From an uncultured Mucilaginibacter sp. (lineage in GTDB: Bacteria; Bacteroidota; Bacteroidia; Sphingobacteriales; Sphingobacteriaceae): a stretch of 64,000 bases of DNA. Of this stretch, positions 33,244 through 42,796 are shown piece by piece. The position numbers were made by a program, and so were the translations under genes. Each line of letters opens with the position of its first letter. Within the stretch, counting starts at the first letter, position 1. The notes under the pieces were generated by a model. It saw only the letters and a program-made list of their open reading frames with translations. It ran no database searches and had not been told where the DNA came from. Location of the stretch: NCBI GenBank assembly GCA_903891475.1, contig CAITEP010000029.1:1-64000 (forward strand), written 5' to 3'.

Positions 33244-34359
33244 CTAATTTAATTCCAAATCGCTCCATATAGGATAATGGTCTGATAGTTTTTTTTCAAT
33301 AATTTGATAGTTGAGTATATTGAATTCGGGGCTGGTAAATATATAATCAATCTGATAATTCGGGAAGCTTCCATTATAAGTTTTACCTAAGCCAATACCT
33401 TTTTGTTCAAAGGCATTCTTTAAACCCCTCCCAATTTCATTTACCGCAAATGAGGCTGGTGTATCATTAAAATCACCCGAGATAATATATGGATAGGGGC
33501 AATTATCTGCATGTTTTTTTATCAGTTTCACCTGTCGGCTCCTTTTTATAAACGCAGTCTTTAATTTTCCACCCAAGCGTTTAGCTGGCGAAATATTGGT
33601 TGTAAGTTGGTTACTTATATTTTTAATATACTTATAGTCCTCGCCTTCAAAACCTATTGATTGTAGGTGAACACTATATACCCTAAAAACCTTCATTCCT
33701 TTTTTAATATCTATATATATGCATGAATTTTCGCTCCCCTTATCGGCGATATGTATAAAGCCTTTATCAATGATCGGAAATTTAGAAAATAAGGCAATCC
33801 CAATTGATTCCGAATCGTTAAAAATTATCGGCACAAAAAAATAATGCCGATGCCCTATAATTTTGGTAAGCGAATCTTTCATATCATACTGACCGTTTGG
33901 TCGGGTATAAAACTCCTGCAAACCTATTATATCTGGCTGTTGGTCCCTAATAATTGTTAAGATATCGTGTTTGGTCGAGATATCATTTTTCGCTCCGTAA
34001 CGCTTAAAATTATGGACGTTATAGCTCATAATCCTTATAGAATTTTCGGTCTTCGGTAATAGTGCGCCGTCGCTTTTATGCAAGCCAAAGTTTTTATTTA
34101 AAATCCCCCAGCCAAGTGCAATGCAAGCTATGGGTAGCAAGGCAATCCAGCGTTTGCGGAACAACCAAAACAGCGTTATTAAAATAGTAGCCAATAAAAT
34201 AAAAGGATAGGATAAGCCAAAGAAAGCGATGATCCAAAATTTGTCTGGGTCGCATTTGGGGGCCAAATAGCTAAGCAATAAGGATAGGCATAAGATATAA
34301 GTTATCCAAACAAAAAAACGATGAAGAAAAGGCAAGCTACTTTTTACCATCATTACCAC
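33244..34359 (-). CDS. Endonuclease/exonuclease/phosphatase family membrane protein
   Basis: A 371-residue protein. The first 100 residues hold about three hydrophobic helices; the rest is the EEP (DNase I-like) fold with IRIMSYNVHNFKRYG (about 108-122), PDIIGLQEFYTRPNG, VHLQSIGFEGEDYK, YIISGDFNDTP (about 292-302) and the final SDHYPIWSDLEL. Likely a membrane-anchored phosphodiesterase or nuclease; substrate unknown. It overlaps the rhomboid gene by 23 bp, a conserved pair in this phylum. Confidence 0.9.
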   Translation of the reverse strand: MVMMVKSSLPFLHRFFVWITYILCLSLLLSYLAPKCDPDKFWIIAFFGLSYPFILLATILITLFWLFRKRWIALLPIACIALGWGILNKNFGLHKSDGALLPKTENSIRIMSYNVHNFKRYGAKNDISTKHDILTIIRDQQPDIIGLQEFYTRPNGQYDMKDSLTKIIGHRHYFFVPIIFNDSESIGIALFSKFPIIDKGFIHIADKGSENSCIYIDIKKGMKVFRVYSVHLQSIGFEGEDYKYIKNISNQLTTNISPAKRLGGKLKTAFIKRSRQVKLIKKHADNCPYPYIISGDFNDTPASFAVNEIGRGLKNAFEQKGIGLGKTYNGSFPNYQIDYIFTSPEFNILNYQIIEKKLSDHYPIWSDLELN

Positions 34360-35212
34360 TTGCCCTAAATAAAATTTCCTTTTCGTTCTTACTCAAGCTA
34401 TCGTAGCCTGATTTTGAAATCTTGTCTAATATAAAATCAATGTCTTCTTGCCTTGGTCGGCCAGTTGATGTTTTTGACATATTGGTTGAAACTACCTTTA
34501 AATTAGGGCGTGCCTTAAACCAACCACTTATAATTTTTATCCAATCATTCCCGCTTTGCAATTGTTTTATGTAAACAAAACCCATTAAGGCTCCACCCAG
34601 GTGTGATATCCCTTCGCCACTACCATAGGCATCAAGCCCTAAAAAATCAACCAAAACATAAAAAAGGGCAATCCATTTTAATTTAACAGGACCTATTAAT
34701 ATAAATGATAGGGTATAATCAGGCAGCAAGGTGGCGGTGGCCACAACAATGGTCATTACGGCGGCCGAGGCGCCAAAAATACCTACACTAGCTGCCGTAT
34801 GGGCGCTAACAAAAGCAGGAATGGTATTTAACCCAATAATAAATAAAAGAGCACCTGCAAGCCCGCCTAATAAATACAAACCAAATATGCGTTTATTGCC
34901 CAAATATTCCTCAAAAATTTGTCCAAACCAATAAAACCAAAGCATATTGAACAGCATATGGAATATGCCATGATGCATAAACATATAGGTAAAAGGCGAC
35001 CAAAAATTATGAAGCAAACCCGGTAAATAGGCCGAAAGGTTCAGAAATTTTTCGGTATACAGTGAAATATAGTTTGTTTTAATAAAAAGCCTTTCGAGGG
35101 TGGCAGGAATGTTAATTAACAGGTAAACCAATATGTTCACCCATATTAAGGTTGTTAAATTACTGCCAGAACGTAGTATTTTATATTGTATGTTTTGCCA
35201 AAGGGTAGCCAT
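34337..35212 (-). CDS. Rhomboid family intramembrane serine protease
   Basis: A 291-residue membrane protein with six to seven helices. HHGIFHMLFNMLWFYWFGQI (about 82-101) holds the conserved HxxxN region, SVGIFGASAAVM the serine loop (GAS in place of GxSG, Ser about 150), and GISHLGGALMGFVY the catalytic histidine (about 208). A soluble C-terminal tail with RPRQEDIDFILDKISKSGY follows, common in Bacteroidetes rhomboids. It probably cleaves membrane proteins; targets unknown. Confidence 0.92.
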   Translation of the reverse strand: MATLWQNIQYKILRSGSNLTTLIWVNILVYLLINIPATLERLFIKTNYISLYTEKFLNLSAYLPGLLHNFWSPFTYMFMHHGIFHMLFNMLWFYWFGQIFEEYLGNKRIFGLYLLGGLAGALLFIIGLNTIPAFVSAHTAASVGIFGASAAVMTIVVATATLLPDYTLSFILIGPVKLKWIALFYVLVDFLGLDAYGSGEGISHLGGALMGFVYIKQLQSGNDWIKIISGWFKARPNLKVVSTNMSKTSTGRPRQEDIDFILDKISKSGYDSLSKNEKEILFRASGNDGKK

Positions 35213-35541
35213 AGATTTTAAATTGATAGTAATGATAACAAAAGCTCGGTTAATAAATTGTAATGATAGCCTGATTTTACATTTTTAAAACAATAGCCAT
35301 CAGTAATTTAGCGCAACACATTATAAACGCAATTGTTTGTATGGTTATAGCTACCAAGCTTTTAACACGCCTATCAAATTTACTAAATTTTTAACATTAA
35401 AAAGCTTTATGTTCAATTTAAAAGCCATTAAAATGGTAGCTGTTTTTGTTAAGCCATAAGTAATACAAATACCATATTTTAGCGCTTTGCTATATCCAAG
35501 TATATGAGTTAGTAATTTTGCAAATAAGAAAATATAAAGAT
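35213..35541. other. Divergent intergenic region, rhomboid/msrA
   Basis: These 329 bp hold no supported gene; an 84-codon minus-strand frame runs into the msrA start and is not credible. A TAATTTTG -7 box for msrA lies at 35513-35520. Nothing clear is seen for the rhomboid side. Confidence 0.45.
35513..35520 (+). promoter_or_regulatory. -7 promoter element of msrA
   Basis: TAATTTTG matches TAnnTTTG exactly, 21 bp before the msrA ATG. TTTG at 35486-35489 is a possible -33 box with a rather long 23-bp spacer. Confidence 0.5.
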
Positions 35542-36084
35542 ATGAGCAATCAAATAACATTTGGCAACGGTTGTTTTTGGTGTACCGAAGCGGTGTTTCA
35601 ATCATTAAAAGGAGTGTCGAAGGTTACGCCAGGGTATATGGGCGGTCATGTAACTAACCCAACGTATAAAGATGTTTGTACAGGTAGTACCGGCCATGCC
35701 GAGGTAATTCAATTGGAATACGAGCCGGCATTAATTGGCATTGATGAGTTGCTGCTGATTTTTTTCAGAACACATAACCCAACTACCTTAAACCGTCAAG
35801 GAGCCGATGTTGGTACCCAATACCGATCTGCAATTTTCTATCATAACGAGGAGCAAAAAGTAGCTGCCCAAGCAATGATTAAAAGACTGACCGACGAAAG
35901 GATATTCGACAACAAGATTGTAACCGAGGTAACCCCGGCTACCGAATTTTACAAGGCGGAAGATTATCATCAAAATTATTTTAATAACAACCCGGGTAAC
36001 CCCTATTGTGCCGCGGTAATACAACCCAAACTATACAAGTTTGCCAAGGAGTTTACCGAAAAAATAAAACCTGAGCTACTTTAA
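35542..36084 (+). CDS. msrA: Peptide-methionine (S)-S-oxide reductase
   Basis: A 180-residue MsrA repairing oxidised methionine. It has the active-site GNGCFWCTEAVFQSLKGV (catalytic Cys about 11), the GYMGGHVTNPTYKDVCTGSTGHAE stretch (about 31-54), FFRTHNPTTLNRQGADVGTQ and FYKAEDYHQNYF. The ATG at 35542 is used; an upstream TTG in frame would add eight residues. Single gene with its own terminator. Confidence 0.96.
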   Translation: MSNQITFGNGCFWCTEAVFQSLKGVSKVTPGYMGGHVTNPTYKDVCTGSTGHAEVIQLEYEPALIGIDELLLIFFRTHNPTTLNRQGADVGTQYRSAIFYHNEEQKVAAQAMIKRLTDERIFDNKIVTEVTPATEFYKAEDYHQNYFNNNPGNPYCAAVIQPKLYKFAKEFTEKIKPELL

Positions 36085-36106
36085 GTACGGTAGCTCAGGT
36101 TTTTTG
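36070..36106 (+). terminator. Terminator of msrA
   Basis: CCTGAGCTAC and GTAGCTCAGG form a perfect 10-bp stem with a ten-base loop, followed by seven T. The stem begins inside the last codons of msrA. Confidence 0.85.
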
Positions 36107-36293
36107 TGTAAAATAGTATGAAGCCTTTCCCAGTTAAAACCTTGTTATAAACGATTTAAAGCAGCTGTTTTAAAAATAGGCTATCTTCTCATGCAGCCAT
36201 GAGTTTAATGGATTATAGCGCAATTTAAACGCCATTTAAATGGTTTTAAAAATCATTTATTGTCAGGATTAATGGTGCTATTAAATTTTAACT

Positions 36294-37016
36294 TTATTTA
36301 TTCACCAACGCCGCAGCCGGAGCATCCAAAAACCATTCAATTTCTCCAACTATTGGTTCAATCAATTGAGCCGGATATTCCTCAATATCCTCATCGTCCT
36401 CTAAAATATGGTGCACTGCTATGGCCTTGCCTGCTCCATATACTAAAAAAGCAATATTACCAGCCTCGTTAATTAGTGGGGCATTGAGAGTTATCCTAAA
36501 AACTTGCTGATCCTGCAAAAAAACATCCTTTACACCAGGTATCCTGTCGTGTAGTACGGGGGTATGTGGAAATAATGAGGCAGTGTGTGAGTTATCGCCA
36601 AGGCCTAGTAAAACCAAATCAAAGCTTAGTTCGTTCTCGTCAAAAAATTCAACAATTTCCTCTTCGTATTTTGCGGCGGCCTCCTGTGGTGGCAACGCTG
36701 TATCAACCGGAAAAATATGCCCAAATGGTATATTTAATGGTGCAAAAAGCGCGTTTTTAACCATTAAAAAATTACTGTCGGGGTGGCTATGGGGTACGTT
36801 TCTCTCATCCCCAAAAAAGAAATAAACCTTATCCCAGTCTATTTTATCTTTATAGGCAGATGCCAGCAACTCATACAACTTTTTTGGTGAGCTACCACCT
36901 GATAGGGCAACCGTAAACTTGCCATTATTTTTGATGTAGCTATTAGCCAAGGTTGCAAAATGTTCTGCCAGGGCAGCCAATACTTCATCGGGGGTATTAT
37001 AAATATTAAGTTTCAT
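36294..37016 (-). CDS. pgl: 6-phosphogluconolactonase
   Basis: A 240-residue Pgl of the DevB/SOL type that hydrolyses 6-phosphogluconolactone, second step of the oxidative pentose-phosphate pathway. Signatures: TVALSGGSSPKKLYELLAS (about 33-51), WDKVYFFFGDERNVPHSHPD (about 60-79), SNFLMVKNALF, and FDLVLLGLGDNSHTASLFPHT (about 129-149). It is the last gene of the cluster, 52 bp after zwf. Confidence 0.94.
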   Translation of the reverse strand: MKLNIYNTPDEVLAALAEHFATLANSYIKNNGKFTVALSGGSSPKKLYELLASAYKDKIDWDKVYFFFGDERNVPHSHPDSNFLMVKNALFAPLNIPFGHIFPVDTALPPQEAAAKYEEEIVEFFDENELSFDLVLLGLGDNSHTASLFPHTPVLHDRIPGVKDVFLQDQQVFRITLNAPLINEAGNIAFLVYGAGKAIAVHHILEDDEDIEEYPAQLIEPIVGEIEWFLDAPAAALVNK

Positions 37017-37068
37017 GCTTAACGCTATCAGTGGTGGTATTAAACCCCAAATAATGTATTCCTATTTA

Positions 37069-38586
37069 TTATTTCTTTTTATTGTTTGATGGTAAGGAGA
37101 ACCAATGGTAACCATCGCGAGCTATCAAAGCTTCGGCAATCTCTGGTCCCCATGAATCGGCCGAATAATTAGGGAAGTTTAAGCTTTTCTTACTTTCCCA
37201 AGTTTCTAAAATCGGCATCAATAATTCCCAAGCTTCTTCTACCTGGTCGCCACGCATAAACAAGGTTTGGTCGCCCAACATGGTATCAAGCAACAAAGTT
37301 TCGTAAGCTTCGGGAGCCTGATTATCGTAAGTTCCTTTATAGTCAAAAACCATATCAACCGTATTCAATACCATATCTAATCCGGGGCGTTTGGCTTGTA
37401 CCTGCAAGCGTATGCTCATTTCGGGCTGAATGCTTATCACCAAACGGTTTTGTTGCCAACTCTCAGTTGCCGATGCCGGGAAAACAAAATGCGGTACATC
37501 CTTAAATTGTATGGATATTACCGAAGCGCTTTGGTGCATCCTTTTACCGGTACGCATATAAAACGGTACGCCATGCCAGCGCCAATTATCAACAAAGAAT
37601 TTTATGGCGGCGAATGTTTCGGTGTTCGAGTCGGGGTTTACTTTTGGTTCTTCGCGGTAGCCCGGTACTTCTTTGCCTTGCATCCATCCTTTACCATATT
37701 GACCCCTAACTGCCGATAACCTTACATCCTCGGGCGTAAATCTGCGCATAGCTCTTAATACATCCACTTTGCGGTTACGCACCTCATCGGCATTAAAGCT
37801 GATTGGGGTTTCCATCGCTACAAAGCATAACAATTGCAACAAGTGGTTCTGTATCATATCGCGCAAAGCACCCGCGCCATCATAATAGTCGCCACGCTCC
37901 TCAACGCCCAATTGCTCGGTTACTGAAATTTGAACATGTTCTATATAATTACGGTTCCAAATCGGCTCCAAAATAGAGTTGGCAAAGCGGAAGGCCATGA
38001 TATTCTGTACGGTTTCTTTACCCAAATAATGGTCGATGCGGTAAATTTGGCATTCATCAAAAATACCTGAAAGCAGTTTGTTCAGCTCTTTGGCGGTTGC
38101 CAAATCGTGCCCGAATGGTTTTTCAATAACAATACGGGTTGTTTTAGGGTCATCGGCCAATTTAGCTTTCGAAATATTGGAGGCGATGATAGGGAAGAAG
38201 TTTGGAGATACCGCAAGGTAATAAATTACATTAGCCTTGGTTTTCCAATCGGCATTGTGCTTGTCAATGCGCTTACCAAATTCTTTATAGGTATCGGCAT
38301 TTTTTATGTCGGACACTTGATAATAAATATTTTGCGAAAACTCCGCCCATTTTTCTGCTACGGCCTTACCACTACGCGAAAACTGGTTAATATCATTTAA
38401 TAAGTTTTCTCTAAACTGCTCATCGCTAAGCGGGGTACGTCCGGTACCAATGATAGAGAATTGTGAAGGCATCCAGCCATCTAAAAATAAATTATATAGG
38501 GCCGGTGCAAGTTTCCTCGAGGCTAAATCGCCCGTGCCACCAAATATCACAAATATGGTTGGCGAGGTTTTTATGTTTGAGCTCAT
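37069..38586 (-). CDS. zwf: Glucose-6-phosphate 1-dehydrogenase
   Basis: A 505-residue NAD(P)-dependent enzyme, entry to the oxidative pentose-phosphate pathway. Visible: FVIFGGTGDLASRKLAPALY (dinucleotide fold, about 12-31), VIEKPFGHDLATAKELN, the active-site RIDHYLGKETVQNIMAFRFA (about 184-203), and WRWHGVPFYMRTGKRM (about 335-350). Length is standard. It lies between gnd and pgl with gaps of 31 and 52 bp. Confidence 0.97.
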   Translation of the reverse strand: MSSNIKTSPTIFVIFGGTGDLASRKLAPALYNLFLDGWMPSQFSIIGTGRTPLSDEQFRENLLNDINQFSRSGKAVAEKWAEFSQNIYYQVSDIKNADTYKEFGKRIDKHNADWKTKANVIYYLAVSPNFFPIIASNISKAKLADDPKTTRIVIEKPFGHDLATAKELNKLLSGIFDECQIYRIDHYLGKETVQNIMAFRFANSILEPIWNRNYIEHVQISVTEQLGVEERGDYYDGAGALRDMIQNHLLQLLCFVAMETPISFNADEVRNRKVDVLRAMRRFTPEDVRLSAVRGQYGKGWMQGKEVPGYREEPKVNPDSNTETFAAIKFFVDNWRWHGVPFYMRTGKRMHQSASVISIQFKDVPHFVFPASATESWQQNRLVISIQPEMSIRLQVQAKRPGLDMVLNTVDMVFDYKGTYDNQAPEAYETLLLDTMLGDQTLFMRGDQVEEAWELLMPILETWESKKSLNFPNYSADSWGPEIAEALIARDGYHWFSLPSNNKKK

Positions 38587-38617
38587 TGTTGTTTCAAATA
38601 TTATTTAAATGGTACTA

Positions 38618-40045
38618 TTAATGTTTTTTTTCGACCCATTGGGAATGGAACACGCCTTCTTTGCCTATCAGCTCGTAAGTATGCGCGCCAAAATAATCGC
38701 GCTGGGCTTGTGTTAGGTTTGATGGCATGCGGGCGCTTGTAAAGGCGTCAAAATAGCTTAATGAAGCCGCGTAAGCCGGAGCAGCAATCCCCGCCGAAAT
38801 GGTAGCAGATAATACTGTACGTGCACCTTTAACAGCCTCAGCTACTAATTGGTGAATATTATTGTCTAATAATAAATGAGGCAATTCCGCATTATTTTGG
38901 TAGGCATTAAAAATATCGTTCAAAAATTCTGAACGAATAATGCAACCACCGCGCCATATTTTAGCTACTTCGCCCAATTGTAAATTGTATTTATACTCTT
39001 CGGACGCACGGGCTAATAGGTGCATACCTTGTGCATAACTGATCACCATGTTAAAATAAAAGGCTTGCTCTAAACTGGCAATAAATGCTGTTTTATCAAC
39101 ATTTAAAGGCACAATTTCGGTATGGTATAAAGCAGCTGCCTGTACCCTTAATTGCTTGTATTTTGATAAATCGCGCATGGATACCGCGGTATCAATTGCC
39201 GGGATAGGTGCCTGCAAATCCATCGCCACTTGCGATGTCCATTTGCCTGTTCCTTTTGCCCTTGCTTCGTCTTTTATATCATCCAATAATAAATGATCGG
39301 AGCCGGGCGCTTTGTAAGCAAAAATATCTTTGGTAATTTCTATCAAGAACGATTTAAGTCGGCCTTCACTCCAATCGGTAAAAATTTGACCTATCTCGGC
39401 ATTATCCAATTGCAGCCCTTTTTTCATAATCTCGTAGGTTTCGGCCAATAGTTGCATAATGGCATATTCAATACCATTGTGTACCATTTTTACGAAGTGA
39501 CCCGATGCTCCTGGACCAATATAGGTTACGCATGGCGCGCCATCTACCTTGGCAGCAATTGATTCAAGGATGGGCTTCATTACGTTATAAGCTTCCTTAT
39601 CGCCACCCGGCATCATGCTTGGACCAAACCTTGCGCCTTCTTCGCCACCTGATATACCCATACCAAAAAAGTGGAACCCTTTTGCTTCCAATTCCTCTAC
39701 ACGGCGGTTGGTATCGGTAAAGTGCGAGTTACCGCCATCAATCAAAATATCGCCTTTATCAAGGTAGGGCAATAAACTGGCTATCACATCGTCCACAATT
39801 TTACCTGCCGGCACCAACATCATAATGGCTTTCGGACTGGTTAAGCTTGCGGTAAATGCCTGTATATCGCTAAAACCTTTCAGGTTATTATTGGTGCTTT
39901 CTTTTTCAAGCAATGCGCCTTTTGAGGCATCGGTATCAAAGCCTGCACCGGCAACGCCGTGGTCGCCCATGTTTAACAACAGGTTGCGGCCCATGGTTCC
40001 AAGGCCAATCATCCCGAAATTGTATTTATCTGGTGTGTTGCTCAT
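38618..40045 (-). CDS. gnd: 6-phosphogluconate dehydrogenase, decarboxylating
   Basis: A 475-residue NADP-dependent enzyme converting 6-phosphogluconate to ribulose-5-phosphate. It shows GMIGLGTMGRNLLLNMGDHG (about 11-30), the signature ILIDGGNSHFTDTNRR (about 100-115), FFGMGISGGEEGARFGPSMM (about 126-145), and GHFVKMVHNGIEYAIMQLLA with the catalytic Lys (about 185-204). The end (HSQWVEKKH) is typical. Its start overlaps the end of the HAD gene by four bases. Confidence 0.97.
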   Translation of the reverse strand: MSNTPDKYNFGMIGLGTMGRNLLLNMGDHGVAGAGFDTDASKGALLEKESTNNNLKGFSDIQAFTASLTSPKAIMMLVPAGKIVDDVIASLLPYLDKGDILIDGGNSHFTDTNRRVEELEAKGFHFFGMGISGGEEGARFGPSMMPGGDKEAYNVMKPILESIAAKVDGAPCVTYIGPGASGHFVKMVHNGIEYAIMQLLAETYEIMKKGLQLDNAEIGQIFTDWSEGRLKSFLIEITKDIFAYKAPGSDHLLLDDIKDEARAKGTGKWTSQVAMDLQAPIPAIDTAVSMRDLSKYKQLRVQAAALYHTEIVPLNVDKTAFIASLEQAFYFNMVISYAQGMHLLARASEEYKYNLQLGEVAKIWRGGCIIRSEFLNDIFNAYQNNAELPHLLLDNNIHQLVAEAVKGARTVLSATISAGIAAPAYAASLSYFDAFTSARMPSNLTQAQRDYFGAHTYELIGKEGVFHSQWVEKKH

Positions 40046-40674
40046 TTTAAATTTGATTGATTTTCTTTTTTTAAGTTTTCCAGTATGTTTTTGGTAGTTT
40101 CAAAATCGGTATGGTGGAAGGCCTTGATGCCTATTTTTTGAGCGGCATTGGCAAACATCGGTCGGTCGTCAAAATAAACACACTGACTAGGCTTGGCTAA
40201 AGCTACACCTAAGGCAAGGTTAAAAATAGCCGGATCGGGTTTGCGCAATTTTACCTCGCACGATGATATAAAGGCATCAAAGCAATCATGCAGTTTGAAT
40301 TTTTTTACCCTATAGTCATTCAGTTCCTTACCTTCATTGTTGATAGCGATGATTCTGAAACCGCAATCTTTTTTCCATTCCTTGAGCCATTGCAGCATGC
40401 CGGGTAACTCCTGACTTTGCCTGAACATAAACTCTTTAAAGTCTTCGCGGGCAAAATCGCGTGGGCGGTTAAAAACTACGGTATCCAAGTATTCATCCAA
40501 GTTAATGCTCCCCATTTCATACACGTTAAAAATAAAGGTATGCAGCTCGGTAACTTCGGCATAATCCAAGCTAAACAGTTCGCAGGCTTCCATGCGCGAG
40601 CGGTGCCCCCATCCGTTGGTAAGCAAAACCCCACCAATATCAAAAAACAATATTTTTACCGATGTAGCTTCCAA
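40042..40674 (-). CDS. HAD family hydrolase
   Basis: A 210-residue HAD phosphatase of the epoxide-hydrolase-N/YihX-like group. Motif I is FFDIGGVLL (about 10-18; the second Asp is replaced by Gly-Gly, as in YihX-like DxGGV proteins), motif II IIAINNEG (Asn in place of Ser/Thr with following residues), motif III the Lys in KLRKPDPAIF and motif IV VYFDDRPMFANAA. It probably dephosphorylates a small sugar phosphate such as glucose-1-phosphate; its place inside the pentose-phosphate cluster favours a sugar-phosphate substrate, but this is inference. Confidence 0.85.
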   Translation of the reverse strand: MEATSVKILFFDIGGVLLTNGWGHRSRMEACELFSLDYAEVTELHTFIFNVYEMGSINLDEYLDTVVFNRPRDFAREDFKEFMFRQSQELPGMLQWLKEWKKDCGFRIIAINNEGKELNDYRVKKFKLHDCFDAFISSCEVKLRKPDPAIFNLALGVALAKPSQCVYFDDRPMFANAAQKIGIKAFHHTDFETTKNILENLKKENQSNLK

Positions 40675-40678
40675 GGTA

Positions 40679-41773
40679 TTAAACTTTAGCTTTTTGGGTT
40701 TCTATAGCGTTCAATAATTTTTCGAATGGCTTGTTGAATTTTTCAATGCCTTCATCTTCCAATTGTTGGGTAAGGGCATCTAAATCAATACCTGCGGCTT
40801 TTACTTTGGCCAAAATTTCAGTAGCAGTATCTAATCCTGTTTCCAAAGTATTGGCTGCAACACCATGATCTCGGAAGGCAACGATGGTTTCTAAAGGCAC
40901 GGTATCTACAGTATCAGGGCCAATCAATGCCTCTACATATTTGGTGTCTTTAAACGCAGGGTTTTTGCTGCTGGTACTTGCCCAAAGCAAACGTTGAGGT
41001 TGAGCACCTTGAGCGGCTAATTTTTCCCAACGGGCACCACTGAACTTGTGTTTATAAATTTCGTAAGCTTTTTTGGCTGACGCGATGGCCACTTCGCCTT
41101 TCAGGTTGCCTAATCCTTTTTCATCCAAAATAGGGTCGATCAGTACATCAATACGGCTCAAAAAGAAGCTCGCTACGGATGAAATATGCGCGATGGCATG
41201 CCCTGCTGCTAAATGCTCTTCCAAACCAGCAATATAGGCATCTGCAACTTCGGCATAACGATCCAAACCAAATAAAAGAGTAACGTTGATATTGATGCCT
41301 TTAGCGATTGATTTGCGTATAGCCGATAAACCAGGTTTAGTGCCCGGAATTTTGATCATTACGTTTTTACGGTCAACCGCTTTCCATAATTCTTCGGCTT
41401 GCTTGGTAGTACCTTCATCATCCAAAGCTAAAAATGGCGATACCTCTAAACTTACATAACCATCAACCGCTTTTGATTCTTCGTACAATGGTTTAAATAT
41501 ATCGGTAGCATGCTTAATATCGCTGATGGCCAGGGCGAAGAAAATTTCTTCGTTGGTTAAGTTGCCATTCGCATTCGCGCGGATATCGGCATCATAATCA
41601 GAACTGCTGGTAATAGCTTTTTCAAATATGGCTGGGTTGGAGGTAACACCTCTCACACCATCCTCGTCCATCAGTTTTTGCAAATTACCTGATTTTATGA
41701 TTTCACGGTCGATAAAATCCAGCCATATACTCTGACCGAAGCTATGTATTTGTTTTACTTTATTTATTTCCAT
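40679..41773 (-). CDS. tal: Transaldolase
   Basis: A 364-residue transaldolase of the long form found in cyanobacteria and actinobacteria. It has GVRGVTSNPAIFEKAI (about 39-54), the Schiff-base lysine region KNVMIKIPGTKPGLSAIRK (Lys about 140), and ININVTLLFGLDRYAEVADA (about 156-175). It interconverts sedoheptulose-7-phosphate and glyceraldehyde-3-phosphate with erythrose-4-phosphate and fructose-6-phosphate. The HAD gene follows after four bases. Confidence 0.95.
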   Translation of the reverse strand: MEINKVKQIHSFGQSIWLDFIDREIIKSGNLQKLMDEDGVRGVTSNPAIFEKAITSSSDYDADIRANANGNLTNEEIFFALAISDIKHATDIFKPLYEESKAVDGYVSLEVSPFLALDDEGTTKQAEELWKAVDRKNVMIKIPGTKPGLSAIRKSIAKGININVTLLFGLDRYAEVADAYIAGLEEHLAAGHAIAHISSVASFFLSRIDVLIDPILDEKGLGNLKGEVAIASAKKAYEIYKHKFSGARWEKLAAQGAQPQRLLWASTSSKNPAFKDTKYVEALIGPDTVDTVPLETIVAFRDHGVAANTLETGLDTATEILAKVKAAGIDLDALTQQLEDEGIEKFNKPFEKLLNAIETQKAKV

Positions 41774-41867
41774 TTCAGTATTGTTTTAATTTTTATGTGT
41801 TGATGATAATTATTGTTGAGCTTTACGTGTTAGTCGGTTCATTGCCTCAAAACCTTACATTTTATAC

Positions 41868-42566
41868 TTAAGCCATTAAAATTTCGACATTATAGCCTAT
41901 AAACAAGCCGCTTTCAATTACTCCAGTAATGGCTTTAATATCGCGTTCCAAATCTAATGGCACTTCATTAAATAGGGCATCTAAAATCAAGTTGCCACTT
42001 TCTGATATAATGGGGCCATCCTTTCCTTTGGCTGGTCGCAACACGATGTTGCTCGCCCCAAGCTTTTGCAGTTCCTTCTCCACATACAACAGCGCTGTTG
42101 GAAAAACCTCTATTGGTATCGGAAAATTGGTACATAGTTTATTAACCAATTTGGTTTCATCCACTATGATATAGTTTACCGGGCTGGATGCTATCGAAAG
42201 TTTTTCCTTAAACATGGCACCACCTCTACCTTTTATCAGGCTATTATTTGGATCCACCTCATCGGCACCATCAAACGACCAATCCGGACGGTTTTCAATG
42301 ATACTGGTAACAGGCACACCCAAACTATTGCAAACCATGCCTAACTCAATAGAGGTAGCAATGGCCTTTATGCTCAGTTTTTCGGCTTTCATTTTTTGAG
42401 CGATAGCCACCAATGCCAAATACGATGTTGAACCCGAACCAACCCCAATGATGTCGCCATCATTCACCTTCGCGGCAATTTTATCAGCCACCTTTTGCTT
42501 AGCCTCCAGGTTACTGATAGTGCCGTTCCAGGCTAAATTTTTTATGATATCACTGTCCCAAATCAT
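41868..42566 (-). CDS. rpiA: Ribose-5-phosphate isomerase A
   Basis: A 232-residue RpiA. It shows IIGVGSGSTSYLALVAIAQK (about 39-58), WSFDGADEVDPNNSLIKGRG (about 96-115), GAMFKEKLSIASSPVNYIIV with catalytic Glu (about 116-135) and the C-terminal GVIESGLFIGYNVEILMA. It interconverts ribose- and ribulose-5-phosphate. Between it and tkt lies a repeat region that may separate two transcripts. Confidence 0.95.
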   Translation of the reverse strand: MIWDSDIIKNLAWNGTISNLEAKQKVADKIAAKVNDGDIIGVGSGSTSYLALVAIAQKMKAEKLSIKAIATSIELGMVCNSLGVPVTSIIENRPDWSFDGADEVDPNNSLIKGRGGAMFKEKLSIASSPVNYIIVDETKLVNKLCTNFPIPIEVFPTALLYVEKELQKLGASNIVLRPAKGKDGPIISESGNLILDALFNEVPLDLERDIKAITGVIESGLFIGYNVEILMA

Positions 42567-42796
42567 TCTTTTTTGTGTTGTAAGTTGTGGGTTGCAAGTT
42601 TAGCGTGTTGTGAGTTGTATGTTGCAAGTTGTATGTGTTGTTTTTTGTTGAATGTTGTTGTTTTTAATTTTACGGGCCTAAATTGCATTTATAAATTTTT
42701 AAGGAAAGCAACCTAAATCCTGTAACTGAAAATCTAAACCATCCTACAACCTACAACATAATTGCAACCTTCAACCCACAACCCACAACGTTCAAC
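42567..42796. repeat. GTTG/CAAC imperfect inverted repeat between tkt and rpiA
   Basis: The 230-bp spacer is bounded by a left arm of GTTG-rich units (GTTGTAAGTTGTGGGTTGCA at 42577-42596, more up to about 42630) and a right arm of the reverse complement type (TTCAACCCACAACCCACAAC at 42770-42789), the latter abutting the tkt stop. A copy of the same unit is at 19181-19212. The middle is AT-rich and non-coding. It looks like a non-autonomous intergenic repeat able to form a long hairpin in RNA. Confidence 0.55.

Noticed and set aside
35351..35605. 84-codon minus-strand ORF between rhomboid and msrA
   Set aside because: It runs into the 5' end of msrA and covers its promoter; no recognisable protein features.
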